Assembly (NCBI RefSeq): GCF_937898475.1
Contig: NZ_CALEJS010000016.1
Coordinates: 806,001-870,000, forward strand
From: an uncultured Chitinophaga sp.
GTDB lineage: Bacteria; Bacteroidota; Bacteroidia; Chitinophagales; Chitinophagaceae
DNA length: 64,000 bases
Reading direction: 5' to 3'
In this document: in pieces, positions 8,355 through 17,784 of the stretch
Position numbering within the stretch: position 1 is the first letter of the stretch
How the letters are laid out: each line of letters begins with the position of its first letter
Notes under the pieces: model-generated
Seen by the model: the letters and a program-made list of their open reading frames with translations, nothing else
Database searches by the model: none
What the model was told of the DNA's origin: nothing
Made by a program: the position numbers and the translations under genes

Positions 8355-9134
8355 ATGTTTGAACACCTCCGGTTCCACGTTACAAATGGAGTGGCCACCA
8401 TCACACTCAACCGCCCCGAAGTTTACAACGCATTTAACGATCCCCTCAGTTATGAGCTGCAGGATGCCCTGAAGCAGGCGGAAAAAGATCCGCAGGTAAG
8501 GGCCGTGGTATTAACCGGCGCAGGGAAAGCCTTCTCCAGCGGGCAAGACCTGAAAGCTTCCATGGAAGCAGGCACCCGAAGCTTCAGTGAATCGCTGCAC
8601 AAGCGGTATAACCCTATTATACGTGGTATCCGCAATATGCCCAAGCCCATGATATGCCGGCTGAACGGCGTGGCAGCCGGAGCAGGATGCTCCCTGGCCC
8701 TGGCCTGCGATGTGATCATTGCCAGCGAAACGGCCACCCTTATTGAAATATTCGTGAACATCGCCCTGGTGCTGGACTCCGGCTCATCCTACTTTCTTCC
8801 ACGCACCATCGGGTATCACCGCGCTTTTGAACTGGCCACCAAAGCCACCAAGCTATCGGCGCAGGAAGCCATGCAGCTGGGATTAGTAAACAAAGTGGTA
8901 GCGCCGGAAGAACTGGACGCCGCCGTACAGGCAGAAGCAACGTTTTACGCAAACGCCCCCACGAAGGCCATTGCCCTGATGAAGAAAATGCTCACCAAAG
9001 GCATGACAGAGCACCTGGACGCCGTGCTGGATTACGAAGCTTACTGCCAGGAGATTGCGGGCCGCTCGGAAGACAACAGGGAAGGGGTACTGGCGTTTAT
9101 AGAGAAAAGGAAGCCCGTATTTAAAGGCAAGTGA
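8355..9134 (+). CDS. Enoyl-CoA hydratase/isomerase, PaaG-like
   Basis: This 259-residue protein has the crotonase fold. LTGAGKAFSSGQDLK forms the first part of the oxyanion hole. GVAAGAGCSLALACDVIIA forms the second. IALVLDSGSSYFLPR sits where PaaG-type isomerases carry a catalytic Asp instead of the second hydratase Glu. PaaG isomerises the ring epoxide in phenylacetate degradation and can also act as a delta3-delta2 enoyl-CoA isomerase. No other paa gene is visible here, so the pathway is open. The crotonase family is certain; PaaG-type is likely. Confidence 0.88.
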   Translation: MFEHLRFHVTNGVATITLNRPEVYNAFNDPLSYELQDALKQAEKDPQVRAVVLTGAGKAFSSGQDLKASMEAGTRSFSESLHKRYNPIIRGIRNMPKPMICRLNGVAAGAGCSLALACDVIIASETATLIEIFVNIALVLDSGSSYFLPRTIGYHRAFELATKATKLSAQEAMQLGLVNKVVAPEELDAAVQAEATFYANAPTKAIALMKKMLTKGMTEHLDAVLDYEAYCQEIAGRSEDNREGVLAFIEKRKPVFKGK

Positions 9135-9164
9135 TTCACAGGCAAAATAGTTCCGCTGGCAGAT

Positions 9165-9205
9165 AAAAAAAGCGGATGTGCAAATATATCTGCACATCCG
9201 CTTTT
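9165..9205. terminator. Bidirectional terminator between convergent genes
   Basis: A perfect 15-bp stem (9168-9182 with 9191-9205) and an 8-base loop. On the minus strand it is followed by seven Ts, on the plus strand the arm itself ends in TTTT. It lies between the enoyl-CoA hydratase and the outer-membrane protein gene. Confidence 0.92.
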
Positions 9206-9227
9206 CAGTTAAATATCCTGTTATCAG

Positions 9228-9923
9228 TTACAGTCCGCTTATCGCAATGCCTATTGAGTAAGGCCTTATATCTGAAAGGGCATTCCCACCGGTATCTTTA
9301 AACAAAGCGTTCAGGTTATAAGAGCCGTACAAGGCCCAGTTACCATACCCTACACGGGCAGTGGCTGCATAACGCCAGCTGTTGAAAAAGCGCTTGTTCG
9401 CTACTTTAACCGTGTTCTTTGATCCTCCCAGGTCGTTACGGGCTTTGGTATGGGCATTCATCAGGTTACCGATCTTAAAGCCCAGCGCAGCCTTAAAGCC
9501 TTTGTTAGCATTATCAGGCACACTGCGGTAGCGCAATTCCACGGGCAGCTCCAGGTAAGTGGTGGCCACCTTGTATTTTTTGAAAGATTCATCACGCTGG
9601 AACCTGGGAACATTGGTTGTGTTATCATCCATATTCAGGGTGTGATCCTGCAGGAAAACGCCGCTGGTACCAATACCTAAACCGGCCGCCAGGCTCAGGT
9701 TCGTTTTATTCACGGGAAAATCATACATGAAGGCAATGTTAAAGCCCCGGTTAAGGCCGGTACCTACACTGTCTGGCCTGCTGGCCCAGCCATCATAAGT
9801 AAGCGATACCACCAGAAAATCCCTGGAACGTGTAATGGAGCTCATGGCCTTGTTCATGGCTTCCTGGGCAAACACACCATAGGAAACAGCCATTAACGTA
9901 AGGGTAAAAAATATTTTTCTCAT
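9228..9923 (-). CDS. Outer-membrane beta-barrel protein
   Basis: This 231-residue protein has a signal peptide ending GVFAQ. Alternating amphipathic strands follow, with the glycine/aromatic pattern of the small Bacteroidota outer-membrane barrel family (PorT/OMP_b-brl type): FLVVSLTYDGW, LSLAAGLGIG, ATTYLELPVELRY, KAALGFKIG and the closing strand SIGIAISGL. It is probably an 8- to 10-stranded barrel. It stands alone with a terminator just past its stop, and its role is unknown. Confidence 0.8.
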   Translation of the reverse strand: MRKIFFTLTLMAVSYGVFAQEAMNKAMSSITRSRDFLVVSLTYDGWASRPDSVGTGLNRGFNIAFMYDFPVNKTNLSLAAGLGIGTSGVFLQDHTLNMDDNTTNVPRFQRDESFKKYKVATTYLELPVELRYRSVPDNANKGFKAALGFKIGNLMNAHTKARNDLGGSKNTVKVANKRFFNSWRYAATARVGYGNWALYGSYNLNALFKDTGGNALSDIRPYSIGIAISGL

Positions 9924-10051
9924 AAAATTATAACGGCTTAAACAAAAGAATATTAGGCAAATCTATGCAATTAGGAATAAACAAGGGATGAAAGTCCTAA
10001 AAAAATAATGATCCGCCTTTCTCCCACAGAAATCGTATGATTGCATAATAT

Positions 10052-10495
10052 ATGGACAGACCGCATTCTATTACGGTACACCTAAACCTTGATCCAATGC
10101 AGCAACCAGATGAAAAACCTCTCCGGCACAAAGACCAGGAGCCGCAGCCTGGCGTAGTGGACTTTAACCACCTGCGTAAGCTGCTGTTCAACGATACTGA
10201 CTATATTAAAGAAATGTTACACGAGTTCCTGGCAGTCATGCCGGCTAACATGCAGGAAATGCGTGCAGCCGCTGCCCGGCAGCAATGGGGTCAGGTTGCT
10301 TTCCTGGCACACCGGCTGAAGTCCAGCCTCGGAATCGTACCGATCACCCATGCAATGGAAATGACAAAACACCTGGAAGAAAAGGCGGAGGACGCTGCCG
10401 AAGCCAGACTTATACCCGGGAAAGTAGAAAACCTGGCAGCATTACTGGAACAGGCCTGCAATGAGATCAGGGCCGAAATGCAAAGGGAACATTAA
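10052..10495 (+). CDS. Hpt (histidine phosphotransfer) domain protein
   Basis: This 147-residue protein has a four-helix Hpt domain in its C-terminal two thirds. The phosphoacceptor motif is FLAHRLKSSLG with His87, preceded by helices starting YIKEMLHEFLAVMPANMQEM. Free Hpt proteins pass phosphate between a hybrid sensor kinase and a response regulator. No kinase or regulator gene is adjacent. An alternative start at ATG 10097 would remove 15 poorly conserved residues and looks as likely as the listed one. Confidence 0.85.
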   Translation: MDRPHSITVHLNLDPMQQPDEKPLRHKDQEPQPGVVDFNHLRKLLFNDTDYIKEMLHEFLAVMPANMQEMRAAAARQQWGQVAFLAHRLKSSLGIVPITHAMEMTKHLEEKAEDAAEARLIPGKVENLAALLEQACNEIRAEMQREH

Positions 10496-10599
10496 AAAAT
10501 CATACAGCAACTCAAGGGCAGGCCCGCGAAAATGAAATGATAGTGGGATAAGGTAACTGGATATTCATCATAACTTAGCAGCCTTATTTACCCTATTCT

Positions 10600-11643
10600 A
10601 TGGAATTAAATGAAATGACCCCGGTAGCAGGCGTTGGGACAGACGGCTGCGCCAGATGTGGCAGCCCCGCCTATGAGGCTGACTATAAGATAAAGCTTTG
10701 TGCCCCCTGCAGGCGCGATATGAGCCGTTACCCGGTTAAGAGATCCGTATTATGGGCCGCTGTAGGCGTGGCAGTGCTGATGCTCCTTTCGTTCTACAGA
10801 TTTCCTGAAGTGTTTAAAGCAAGGCGGAGCTATGAACGGGCGCTTAACCTGGAAAAAGAACACAAATATATGAGCGCCGAGCAGGAGCTGCTTAAAACGC
10901 TGCAGCGATACCCTGAGAGCCTGAAAGCCAGCGCACACTTAATGATCGCCGCCTTTCACAACGGCCACCTGGAACTGGCAGACAGTATTTCCAATCACTG
11001 GGCCGGCGTATCTTCTAAAGAAGATGATGAGCTGATCTCCCGTGTAAACGACCTGCTGTCCAGCATGAAGTATTATAATTTCGAGGATGACTCCTTCGCC
11101 GTTAAGTATACGTCACTGAAAACAGATACCCCTGCGCTGAAAGCTGCCCTGCTGCAGTATACACAGGAACAGCCAAATGATGTGATGGCAGCCTACCTGC
11201 TGGCAGATCAATATTATGATGAAGAAGATTACCAGCGCTCAGACAGCATTCTTCAGATCGTGATCAAAGAAGCACCAGACTTTCATCCCGCGTACGGACT
11301 GCTGGCCAGCGCTTACCGGGAACAGAAAAAATTCAAGGAAGCTACTGCCGCCTGCTATCAGCTGCTGAACCGTAACGCAGAATCTGTGGCCGGGAATATC
11401 ACACTGGCAACCATATTACTAAAACAACACCAGGACCAGGAAGCATTGAAAAAAGCACAGGCGGCTTATGCATGGGCGCCCAACAGCACCGCTATCATGA
11501 AAACCCTGGCGCTGGCCTATCATTTCAACAACCAGGATAAAGCATGCAATGAGGTGTTGTCCAATATCCGGCAAAGCGCCGATACCAGCGGACTGGCCCA
11601 TACACTGGATATTATAAAAGGTAACATTACTTACAGGGACTAA
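10600..11643 (+). CDS. Membrane-anchored TPR protein with N-terminal zinc ribbon
   Basis: This 347-residue protein has three visible parts. A small zinc ribbon has four cysteines (C17, C20, C34, C37). A single membrane helix covers about 47-63 (VLWAAVGVAVLMLLSFY). A long array of tetratricopeptide-like helices follows (AEQELLKTLQRYPESLKASAHLMIAA; YQRSDSILQIVIKEAPDFHPAYGLLASAY). The ribbon would be cytoplasmic and the TPR domain outside. The next gene, encoding an HExxH membrane protein, follows after 16 bases, so the two are probably one operon and may form a complex. No function is known to me. Confidence 0.75.
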   Translation: MELNEMTPVAGVGTDGCARCGSPAYEADYKIKLCAPCRRDMSRYPVKRSVLWAAVGVAVLMLLSFYRFPEVFKARRSYERALNLEKEHKYMSAEQELLKTLQRYPESLKASAHLMIAAFHNGHLELADSISNHWAGVSSKEDDELISRVNDLLSSMKYYNFEDDSFAVKYTSLKTDTPALKAALLQYTQEQPNDVMAAYLLADQYYDEEDYQRSDSILQIVIKEAPDFHPAYGLLASAYREQKKFKEATAACYQLLNRNAESVAGNITLATILLKQHQDQEALKKAQAAYAWAPNSTAIMKTLALAYHFNNQDKACNEVLSNIRQSADTSGLAHTLDIIKGNITYRD

Positions 11644-11659
11644 ATCAATCTTAAAAACT

Positions 11660-12190
11660 ATGTTTATACCTGGCGCCGCTATTACTGCTGTTACTTTCCC
11701 GGGCGTAGTAGTACATGAATTTGCCCATCAGCTTTTCTGCCGCATGTTCGGCGTAGCCATCTTTGAAGTAAAATATTTCCAGTTCGGTAACCCCGCAGGT
11801 TATGTGATACATGAGCCCGTGCGAAACCCGGTACACCAGCTGTTCATAGGCATCGGACCCTTCTTCGTTAATACCATACTGGCCGCGCTGATCGCCTTTC
11901 CGGCAGCACTGCCGCTTACCCTTGGCGAAGCATCGTTTATAGATTACCTGCTGTTATACCTGGCAGTATCTGTTGGTATGCATGCTTTTCCCAGTACCGG
12001 AGACGCCAGCAGTATCTGGAACGGTTTGATCAGGGGCGAAAACACACCCCTATGGCTGAAAGCAATTACAGCGCCGGTAGTTGGGCTCATTTACCTGGGC
12101 GCACTGGGATCTATGGTATGGCTGGACCTGATCTATGGTATGGCGGTAGCTATGGGCTTTCCGGCTGTTTTAATGCAACTCGTGATATAA
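11660..12190 (+). CDS. HExxH membrane metalloprotease-like protein
   Basis: This 176-residue protein is almost entirely hydrophobic, with four or five membrane helices. HEFAH (H19-E20-H23) sits in the first helix, the zinc-binding motif of M50-like integral membrane proteases. Conserved polar positions follow in the later helices (GPFFVNT, and FPSTGDASSIW holding an Asp that could be the third ligand). It is short for a site-2 protease and lacks a PDZ domain, so it resembles the small putative metalloprotease families known only from sequence. Its neighbour is the zinc-ribbon/TPR protein. Activity is inferred from the motif only. Confidence 0.65.
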   Translation: MFIPGAAITAVTFPGVVVHEFAHQLFCRMFGVAIFEVKYFQFGNPAGYVIHEPVRNPVHQLFIGIGPFFVNTILAALIAFPAALPLTLGEASFIDYLLLYLAVSVGMHAFPSTGDASSIWNGLIRGENTPLWLKAITAPVVGLIYLGALGSMVWLDLIYGMAVAMGFPAVLMQLVI

Positions 12191-12196
12191 GGCGCC

Positions 12197-12949
12197 CTAC
12201 ACATGTCTCGCAACGAAAAGCCACAAGGCCATAAAAGTAGAAAGCACTATACCAATGGCTATGCTGATGATCAGTGTATTTCTCCGGGCACGCTCCCTGA
12301 CATTGAAATATGCCGCGATTGCAGGTCTGTATAAAAATAGAACAAGACCGATCTTCACCAGCATAATTACAGTTACGCCCGCCATTACCGCGTATTCGGC
12401 CCGCGAAAGCATTTTCCAGTAATACGCGAAAGAATAGAGCTCAATAAGATAAACAATCGTGTTTACAATAAATAACCCGGTTAAAAGAAACCATCCCCGG
12501 CGTTTCCGTTGGATCAGTAAAATCATGGCAACCGGTATGTATACTGCCGGAAAGATCATCTTTAGAAAATCTGTTGAAAACGGTGTACAATCATCGCATT
12601 GCAGAAACGCATCTAAAGGTTGTATCAGGCTAAGTACCTGCCAAACGTACAACAGGGTCATTGTGATATAAAAAATATTTACCTGCTTGATCACTTTCGG
12701 ATCTGTGGTCTCTACCATTACAGATTCCAGAAAATCAGAAAGGCTTTCCTCTTCAGTTGTGGCGGGCTTTTGCAGTGCTGCTTTAAAGCTATCCGCCTGT
12801 TCATAGTCGCTGTCATGCACCTCCCTGCCGCCAAGAACGTGGCGGGCAGCCTCCACTGCTTCGGGCTGATATTTATCCGCCTCGCCAATAATGTTCAATA
12901 GTTCTACATTGGAATAAGCCTGGAAAGACTCCCGGAAATTAAACTCCAT
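12197..12949 (-). CDS. Membrane protein of unknown function
   Basis: This 250-residue protein has an N-terminal soluble region of about 85 residues rich in acidic residues, with a helical stretch SNVELLNIIGEADKYQPEAVEAARHVL. About five membrane helices follow (around 92-110, 130-146, 152-172, 182-206 and 224-246). The N-terminal helix resembles segments placed before membrane domains in several Bacteroidota proteins. I do not recognise a family. It ends 6 bases from the stop of the convergent HExxH gene, with no terminator visible between them. Confidence 0.6.
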   Translation of the reverse strand: MEFNFRESFQAYSNVELLNIIGEADKYQPEAVEAARHVLGGREVHDSDYEQADSFKAALQKPATTEEESLSDFLESVMVETTDPKVIKQVNIFYITMTLLYVWQVLSLIQPLDAFLQCDDCTPFSTDFLKMIFPAVYIPVAMILLIQRKRRGWFLLTGLFIVNTIVYLIELYSFAYYWKMLSRAEYAVMAGVTVIMLVKIGLVLFLYRPAIAAYFNVRERARRNTLIISIAIGIVLSTFMALWLFVARHV

Positions 12950-13080
12950 AAAAAATCAGCAAATAGTAAGGTTAGTTAATAGGTAAGACGAATCAAAAAA
13001 TTCTGTTTGTACATTTTCCTCCGCACGCTCCCCGTGCGGTGCCCTTTTGTTGAGATCCATAGGTATGATAGCGATAGTCG

Positions 13081-16000
13081 TTAACTAAACAGATACAACA
13101 CGTCCTCTTTTGTCAGCTTCTTGATAAAGCCGGTATCGTCTGCAATAATATCTTTTACCAGTGACTTTTTACGTTCCTGCAGCTGCAATATCTTTTCTTC
13201 CACGGTATCCTTACAGATCATACGATAGGCAAAAATATTCTTCGTCTGGCCGATACGGTGGGTACGGTCTATGGCCTGCTGTTCTACAGCCGGGTTCCAC
13301 CAGGGATCTACAATGTATACATAATCTGCTGCAGTGAGGTTCAGACCAACGCCGCCGGCTTTGAGGGAGATGAGGAATACGCGGCATTCTTCATTATTCT
13401 GGAAATTCTGGATGGCCCTTTCTCTTTCATGTGTGCTGGTGCTGCCATCAAAATATTCAAAAGGTATTTTCAGATGCTGCAGGCGGTCTTTTATAAGGGC
13501 GAGCATGCCCAGGAACTGGGAGAATATTAACACCTTGTGGTTGCTGATATTCTCTGACATTTCGCGGGTAAGCTCATGCAGTTTTACGGAGTGATTGGGA
13601 TATTGTTCTGATTCGTTGAGAATAGCCGGCGAATCACAGATCTGCCGCAGCTTCATCAATCCCTGCAGGATGGTGAGCTGCGAGCGTTCCATACCCTGGT
13701 CTTCAATTACGCCCAGTATTTTGGACCGGTAAGTGTTACGGTAAGCATCATAGATATGACGCTGTTCGGCGTCCATTTCGCAGAAGATCACCGTCTCTAT
13801 TTTCTCGGGCAGCTCTTTGGCCACCTGCTCTTTGGTACGGCGTAATATGAAAGGATAGATGAGTTTACGCAAATGATCTTTGCGCTCCTCATCCTGGAAC
13901 TTATCTATTGGTGTGGCAAACTCATTGCGGAAAAAGTCTACGCTGCCCAGCATGCCCGGGTTCAGGAAGTTCATCTGGGCATAGATGTCAAACGTATTGT
14001 TCTGCATTGGCGTACCGCTCAGCGCCAGCCTGTTTTTGGTATGCAGCAGCTGGGCGGCTTTGGTTACCTTGCTTTGCGGGTTCTTGATGGCCTGGGACTC
14101 ATCCAGTATCACATAGTCAAACTCCATCTTCATCAGCAGCTGCACATCGCTGCGCAGGGTACCGTAGGTAGTGATGATGATGTCTGATTGCTGCAGCTCT
14201 TCCGGGTTCTTCTGCCTGGCAGGGCCATGATGTATATGGTACCGCATGCCGGGTGTGAACTTCCTGATCTCGTTCTCCCAGTTATAGATCAGCGTGGTAG
14301 GGCATACCACCAGCGCCAGGCATTTATCGTTGTGCTTGTTCTTGTAATGCTGTACAAAGGTGAGGGCCTGGATGGTCTTACCCAGACCCATGTCGTCTGC
14401 CAGGATACCGCCCCATTTTACTTCGTCCAGGTAGTTCAGCCATTGAAAGCCGCTTTCCTGGTAAGGCCGCAGGGTAGCATTCACATTGTGGGGCAGCGAA
14501 ATGTTGCGGATCTCGTCAAACTGCAGCAGCTTTCTGCGTTTCTGTTCCAGCTCTATCACAATGGCTTCATCGTCAATAAACTCATAGAGCTCGTCTATCA
14601 CGCTGAAGTTATACTTGCTCAGCTTAAGCCCTTTATCTTTTTCTTCTCCTATCTTGAACAGCAGGGAGTATTTACGCAGCCACTCCTCCGGCAAAAGTCC
14701 CAGTGAACCGTCTGCCAGCTGTACATAGTTCTGCTTGTTGGCCAGCGCATGTTTGATGTCTTTGATGCTTACCCGCTGATCGCCATACAGCACTTCTATC
14801 TGGGCATCAAACCAGTCAATACCAGAGCTGATCTGCAGGTTGGTGACCGGCTTGTGAGAACTGAAGCGGAAATTGCGCAGTCCATCAAAACCAAACACCC
14901 GGATGTTCATTTCCTTCAGTGTATCAAAGAAGAGGAAGAACCAGTTATTTTTCAGCGCTTCTTTAGAACGCAGGTAAAAATAGTTATTGCCGCTGGGCTG
15001 GCTGAAATTGGTATGCAGGCCCCTGAGGCGCTCTACAAACTGTTGTTCCGCCTCTTTGTTGCGGTGTATGATGAGCACTTTATTGCCTTCCTGTACGGTA
15101 ATGCGGGTTTCATCATTCCACTCCACCTCATGCCCGTGATAGGCAAAGCCTGGCTGTATGATGAAGGTCTCGCCCATCTCTTTCAAATACACATGGCATT
15201 CAGGCACTACATCATCTACCTCCGCCAGCAGGGAAGAATCAAATTGTATCTGGTACTGCTTGCTTAAAGGCAGCAGGTAATCTTTCAGGTAAACGCCCCA
15301 TTCCGCATTGGGGATACGCAGGCTACCGCTGTTGCGGAACAATTCCACATGCAGCGCATCCTGCGGATGCTCAAAAAGGTGCAGCATGTTCTTGTGAAGG
15401 AACAACAAGGCGCTGTCCCATGCATTTTCCGTTACATTCACCAGCTCGCCTTCAATGCTCACAAAGCAGGTGATCTCTATGGCGTCCGGGAGGGAACGGG
15501 TTTTGAAGATGGGTTGCAGGCGGCCGCCCCCCAGCTGAACCGGCAGTATGTTGCGGGTCTTGAACTGCTGGCGGTTGGGCAGCAGGAACAACAGTCCATG
15601 TTCTGCCAACAGCGGAAAGAGCTTATCCAGTTTGGGATGCAGGTATTCCAGCATCAGCTCCTTGGTTTCTGTAGGCAGCTCTTCTGCATTCTCGTGGGTA
15701 ATATTTTCCCAGATGCCTGCAAAAGGCGAGTTCTTGGCCAGGTACTTGCTCACCTCGCCCGACTGCAGCTTGCGTACAGGCGATATCAGGTCGCGGTCGT
15801 TTTCCTTATACTGGTAGAAATCTATATACTTGGTAAGGTCCAGCTTGTTCACCAGGGACACAAAAGCGGTCTGCTCGTCATTCACCTCACCGCTTACCAG
15901 GTCCATACGGAAATAAGGGAAGAGGGTCTCATTTGCGTTAAACACCACGCCCAGGCGCTGGGTAACGGTAATGCTTGGAGGCGGGGGCGGCGCTACGGGC

Positions 16001-16812
16001 TGGCGTCCGTTGGCGGGCGCTTCTACCCGTTTAATACTGGGGTCCAGTACCCTGAGATAGGGTTTGCCTTCCATATAGGAAAAGGCAAACTTGCCGTCCA
16101 GGTTGTCAGACAGCGAGTAGCCATAAATGGCCAGCAGTTTGTTCTTTTCTTTATCCCAGTTGCGGAGGGTGTCAAAGTAAAAAGGACCATTGGCATGCAG
16201 CAGCTGCAGGAAAAAAGCCGTTTTATGTTTGCAGAGCGCATGTTCCGTCTCATCGCAGATGCAGTGTGTATCGAAATTGCGTTCTTCATTCCGCTGCAGG
16301 ATGAGGGGATACTCGCCATCCTCCAGCTTGAGAAGGCCTTCCACTTTTTCATCTTTTGCACTGCGCACCTGGATTTTATGATGGCGCAAAATCTTCTCCG
16401 CCTCTGTAAAGATTTCAGGCGAAGTGAGCAGCTTGATGGTTTTGAGGTCTATCGACTTCATTTTCACCAGGGTATGCTGCTGATCATATTGCGTTTCAAA
16501 ACTGTCAAAATGGTTCTTATCCAGCATCTCCTGGAGCTGGAACAAGGCGGCGGCCTCATGGCGGCAGATGTCACCCAGGTTATAGGGGCACTGGCACCTG
16601 ACAGACATGCCGGCTATTTCGTGGTATTTGTTAATGGAAACCTTGTAGTAGTTGGCGTGCGTGTCGCTTTTTACCCGGAAGGTGGCGGAGCGCAGTATGG
16701 GATCGGCCTCTATGAGCTCTACCCCGCCGGTAGCAAATATACGCTTCCCCCTCCGGATCACCTCGTCGGTGCCGTTATTATAAACGTATTTCAATAACTG
16801 GGGTAGCGACAT
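13081..16812 (-). CDS. SNF2-family DNA helicase/ATPase with SWIM zinc fingers
   Basis: This 1243-residue protein carries two CxC-x7-CxH SWIM-type motifs in its N-terminal part (C73, C75, C83, H85; and C184, C186, C194, H196). A long middle region of unknown fold follows. The C-terminal third is a full SNF2 ATPase: DDMGLGKT with Lys812, DESQ (about 903), SGTPMQN, and the helicase C domain with LKAGGVGLNLTAADYV and DPWWNPAVEQQAIDRTHRIGQ. Such proteins translocate on double-stranded DNA and remodel protein-DNA complexes; the SWIM finger is thought to bind DNA or protein. It is on its own transcript. Confidence 0.92.
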   Translation of the reverse strand: MSLPQLLKYVYNNGTDEVIRRGKRIFATGGVELIEADPILRSATFRVKSDTHANYYKVSINKYHEIAGMSVRCQCPYNLGDICRHEAAALFQLQEMLDKNHFDSFETQYDQQHTLVKMKSIDLKTIKLLTSPEIFTEAEKILRHHKIQVRSAKDEKVEGLLKLEDGEYPLILQRNEERNFDTHCICDETEHALCKHKTAFFLQLLHANGPFYFDTLRNWDKEKNKLLAIYGYSLSDNLDGKFAFSYMEGKPYLRVLDPSIKRVEAPANGRQPVAPPPPPSITVTQRLGVVFNANETLFPYFRMDLVSGEVNDEQTAFVSLVNKLDLTKYIDFYQYKENDRDLISPVRKLQSGEVSKYLAKNSPFAGIWENITHENAEELPTETKELMLEYLHPKLDKLFPLLAEHGLLFLLPNRQQFKTRNILPVQLGGGRLQPIFKTRSLPDAIEITCFVSIEGELVNVTENAWDSALLFLHKNMLHLFEHPQDALHVELFRNSGSLRIPNAEWGVYLKDYLLPLSKQYQIQFDSSLLAEVDDVVPECHVYLKEMGETFIIQPGFAYHGHEVEWNDETRITVQEGNKVLIIHRNKEAEQQFVERLRGLHTNFSQPSGNNYFYLRSKEALKNNWFFLFFDTLKEMNIRVFGFDGLRNFRFSSHKPVTNLQISSGIDWFDAQIEVLYGDQRVSIKDIKHALANKQNYVQLADGSLGLLPEEWLRKYSLLFKIGEEKDKGLKLSKYNFSVIDELYEFIDDEAIVIELEQKRRKLLQFDEIRNISLPHNVNATLRPYQESGFQWLNYLDEVKWGGILADDMGLGKTIQALTFVQHYKNKHNDKCLALVVCPTTLIYNWENEIRKFTPGMRYHIHHGPARQKNPEELQQSDIIITTYGTLRSDVQLLMKMEFDYVILDESQAIKNPQSKVTKAAQLLHTKNRLALSGTPMQNNTFDIYAQMNFLNPGMLGSVDFFRNEFATPIDKFQDEERKDHLRKLIYPFILRRTKEQVAKELPEKIETVIFCEMDAEQRHIYDAYRNTYRSKILGVIEDQGMERSQLTILQGLMKLRQICDSPAILNESEQYPNHSVKLHELTREMSENISNHKVLIFSQFLGMLALIKDRLQHLKIPFEYFDGSTSTHERERAIQNFQNNEECRVFLISLKAGGVGLNLTAADYVYIVDPWWNPAVEQQAIDRTHRIGQTKNIFAYRMICKDTVEEKILQLQERKKSLVKDIIADDTGFIKKLTKEDVLYLFS

Positions 16813-17064
16813 AACTTAAATTCTAATGCGTTTTTTCAATCGATCAACATCAACCGCTCATAAAAAGGCAATCCACAAAAGTAAGCAGAATTTTTGAAAG
16901 ATGAGGCATCCGGACAGCGCAAGGTACGGGCCGCTGGTCAGCGGTGCGCAGGTCGCTACACCCTGAACTGCATCATAATGAGGGGCTTGCACCGCCTGCG
17001 GGTAAACAGATGCTTTTCTTTGGCTGGTGGATACGATTGGTAGCTGATTGTCAGGAACAGGCAT

Positions 17065-17778
17065 CTAACTGATCACCAGTTCTCCGTTCTTCAGCAGGGG
17101 CAGCACATTGGCGCCATCCGGGGTAAGGCAGTACCGGATGTCCCTTTCCAGGCCGTAACGGGAGAGGCGCTGGAAATGGGAGGCCTGTTTCATAAAGCCG
17201 TAAAGATCATTTCTGGCACTATTGTATAATGTTTCAGCTGCCAGGGCAGAGTCGCAGTTCACGGAAAAATGTTCGCGTGTCCGGCTTACAACAGCGCCCG
17301 CAAACAGGGTATCCTCCATATTGACACGGTCTTTCCAGGCGGCACAGCCCAGTATCACGTTCTGTCCCTGTGCCACCAGGTAATCGCACACGGCAGAAAG
17401 GTTCGGAAAAGAACCGGTAATGATCTGAACAGCGTCTTTAGCCATATGGAGCAGCTTGGTACCATTGGTGGTAGTAAGTACTACTGTTTTTCCTGCTATG
17501 AAATCCCGGGGGTACTCAAAAGGGGAGTTGCCGTAGGCCAGTCCTTCGGCAATCTTTCCGTCGCGTTCGCCGGCGGTAATCGCGTCCAGCTGGCGGCCAA
17601 TGTTCACACACTCTTCTACCGATGCTACCGGTATTACCCTGGCAGCGCCATTATACAGCGCCGTACAGATCGTAGAGGTGGCCCTCAGCACATCAATAAT
17701 AACCACGATGCTGTTCTTTACATCATACAAATGCAGGAGTGCCGGTGAAAGGCACACTTCCAGGGAAGGCCGGTTCAT
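17065..17778 (-). CDS. comB: 2-phosphosulfolactate phosphatase
   Basis: This 237-residue protein covers the complete ComB family: VVIIDVLRATSTICTAL at the N-terminus, AGERDGKIAEGLAYGNSP, VLTTTNGTKLL, ILGCAAWKDRVNMEDTLFAG and the C-terminal RYGLERDIRYCLTPD. ComB is a Mg-dependent phosphatase that makes 3-sulfolactate from 2-phospho-3-sulfolactate. The reaction is known from coenzyme M biosynthesis, but many bacteria lacking that coenzyme have the gene. In Bacteroidota a link to sulfonolipid or cysteate metabolism is possible but is my inference. A heptad-repeat element lies just upstream of its ATG. Confidence 0.92.
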   Translation of the reverse strand: MNRPSLEVCLSPALLHLYDVKNSIVVIIDVLRATSTICTALYNGAARVIPVASVEECVNIGRQLDAITAGERDGKIAEGLAYGNSPFEYPRDFIAGKTVVLTTTNGTKLLHMAKDAVQIITGSFPNLSAVCDYLVAQGQNVILGCAAWKDRVNMEDTLFAGAVVSRTREHFSVNCDSALAAETLYNSARNDLYGFMKQASHFQRLSRYGLERDIRYCLTPDGANVLPLLKNGELVIS

Positions 17779-17784
17779 TTTTAT

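Noticed and set aside
13021..13039. Short GC hairpin between the SNF2 gene and the membrane protein gene
   Set aside because: It has a 6-bp stem with no T tract in the direction needed by the neighbouring minus-strand genes.
15349..16797. Long open frame of 482 codons on the plus strand, antisense to the SNF2 gene
   Set aside because: The opposite strand encodes a conserved helicase over the whole stretch; the antisense translation has no recognisable domain and arises from codon usage.
16858..17064. 68-codon frame whose ATG directly follows the comB stop
   Set aside because: Stop-start adjacency is tempting, but the product has no recognisable pattern and the codon use is unlike the neighbours. 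I treat it as chance.
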